Shown here: piece by piece, positions 44,923 through 45,055 of the stretch | How the letters are laid out: each line of letters starts with the position of its first letter | Position numbering within the stretch: the first letter of the stretch is position 1 | Source of the DNA: Kribbella turkmenica | GTDB lineage: Bacteria; Actinomycetota; Actinomycetes; Propionibacteriales; Kribbellaceae | DNA: 45,055 nt | Direction of reading: 5' to 3' | Assembly: GCF_004348725.1 (NCBI RefSeq) | Contig: NZ_SMKR01000042.1 | Coordinates: forward strand, 1-45,055 | Notes under the pieces: generated by a model | What the model was told of the DNA's origin: nothing | Database searches by the model: none | The model's input: only the letters and a program-made list of their open reading frames with translations | Translations under genes and position numbers: made by a program

Positions 44923-45055
44923 TTATCTCTGGTGCGGGTAGTGGTAGTCGGTGGGTGGTGCGAAGGTTTCCTTCATGGAGCGTGGGCTGGCCCAGCGGAT
45001 GAGGTTCCACATCGAGCCGGCCTTGTCGTTGGTGCCGGACGCGCGGGATCCGCCG
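44923..45055 (-). CDS. pruA: L-glutamate gamma-semialdehyde (P5C) dehydrogenase, C-terminal end
   Basis: Only the last 43 residues are in the window; the gene enters from beyond 45055. GGSRASGTNDKAGSMWNLIR, then WASPRSMKETFAPP and TDYHYP, closely match the C-terminus of P5C dehydrogenases, where the ASGTNDKAG turn and the final PPTDYxYP are characteristic. The enzyme oxidises glutamate semialdehyde to glutamate with NAD+ in proline breakdown. Its position just upstream of the proposed 3-hydroxyproline cluster links that cluster's product, proline, to central metabolism. A proline dehydrogenase gene is expected nearby outside the window. Confidence 0.85.
   Translation of the reverse strand, partial: GGSRASGTNDKAGSMWNLIRWASPRSMKETFAPPTDYHYPHQR

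Noticed and set aside
1..45055. CRISPR arrays, tRNA or rRNA genes, phage modules
   Set aside because: No regularly spaced repeats, cloverleaf-like sequences, rRNA-like stretches or phage structural genes were seen on either strand.

Overview
The window is 45 kb of high-GC DNA from a soil actinomycete. Codon use, GTG/TTG starts with strong AGGAGG-type ribosome sites, Tat-like and lipobox signals, and carbohydrate ABC importers without their own ATPase all fit. The mix of sugar-acid dehydratases, large secreted enzymes and IclR/GntR/PucR regulators suggests a Kribbella-like member of the Propionibacteriales; this assignment is inference. I found no rRNA, tRNA, CRISPR or phage genes.

Region 1 (about 1-27 kb) looks like a polysaccharide and sugar-acid utilisation locus. 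It starts with a broken IclR regulator, then ABC importer A (two permeases and a lipoprotein) and a secreted beta-helix enzyme. A decayed stretch follows (6.8-10.6 kb) holding a LuxR C-terminal fragment, an IS3-type transposase remnant, an intact IclR gene and a multiply frameshifted conserved gene. Next, a minus-strand operon of two mandelate-racemase-type enolase-superfamily enzymes, a DapA-type aldolase and an SDR (10.6-14.5 kb) diverges from a third IclR gene, ABC importer B and an SMP-30-type lactonase. Two large secreted proteins (1,568 and 518 aa), a KDPG-type aldolase and an aspartase/fumarase-type lyase close the block. Proposed flow: secreted enzymes cut a polysaccharide, importers A and B take up oligomers or aldonates, the lactonase opens lactones, and dehydratases plus aldolases break the 2-keto-3-deoxy acids.

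Region 2 (28.2-35.3 kb) has a secreted DUF6351 alpha/beta-hydrolase-like protein on the minus strand. Divergent from it are a PucR-type regulator with an N-terminal frameshift, a metal-dependent amidohydrolase and an MFS permease.

Region 3 (35.7-45 kb, minus strand) has an ornithine-cyclodeaminase-type reductase, a ProP-like MFS symporter, an M19 dipeptidase homologue lacking several usual metal ligands, a second DUF6351 protein, an enolase-superfamily enzyme resembling cis-3-hydroxy-L-proline dehydratase, and a GntR regulator. After a decayed TrkA/RCK gene and a Cys-rich small protein, the window ends in the C-terminus of a PruA-type P5C dehydrogenase. Together these suggest a route from 3-hydroxyproline-containing material through delta1-pyrroline-2-carboxylate and proline to glutamate. 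DUF6351 appears twice, each time with an amidohydrolase/dipeptidase and an MFS importer. This is the strongest candidate for an undescribed system.
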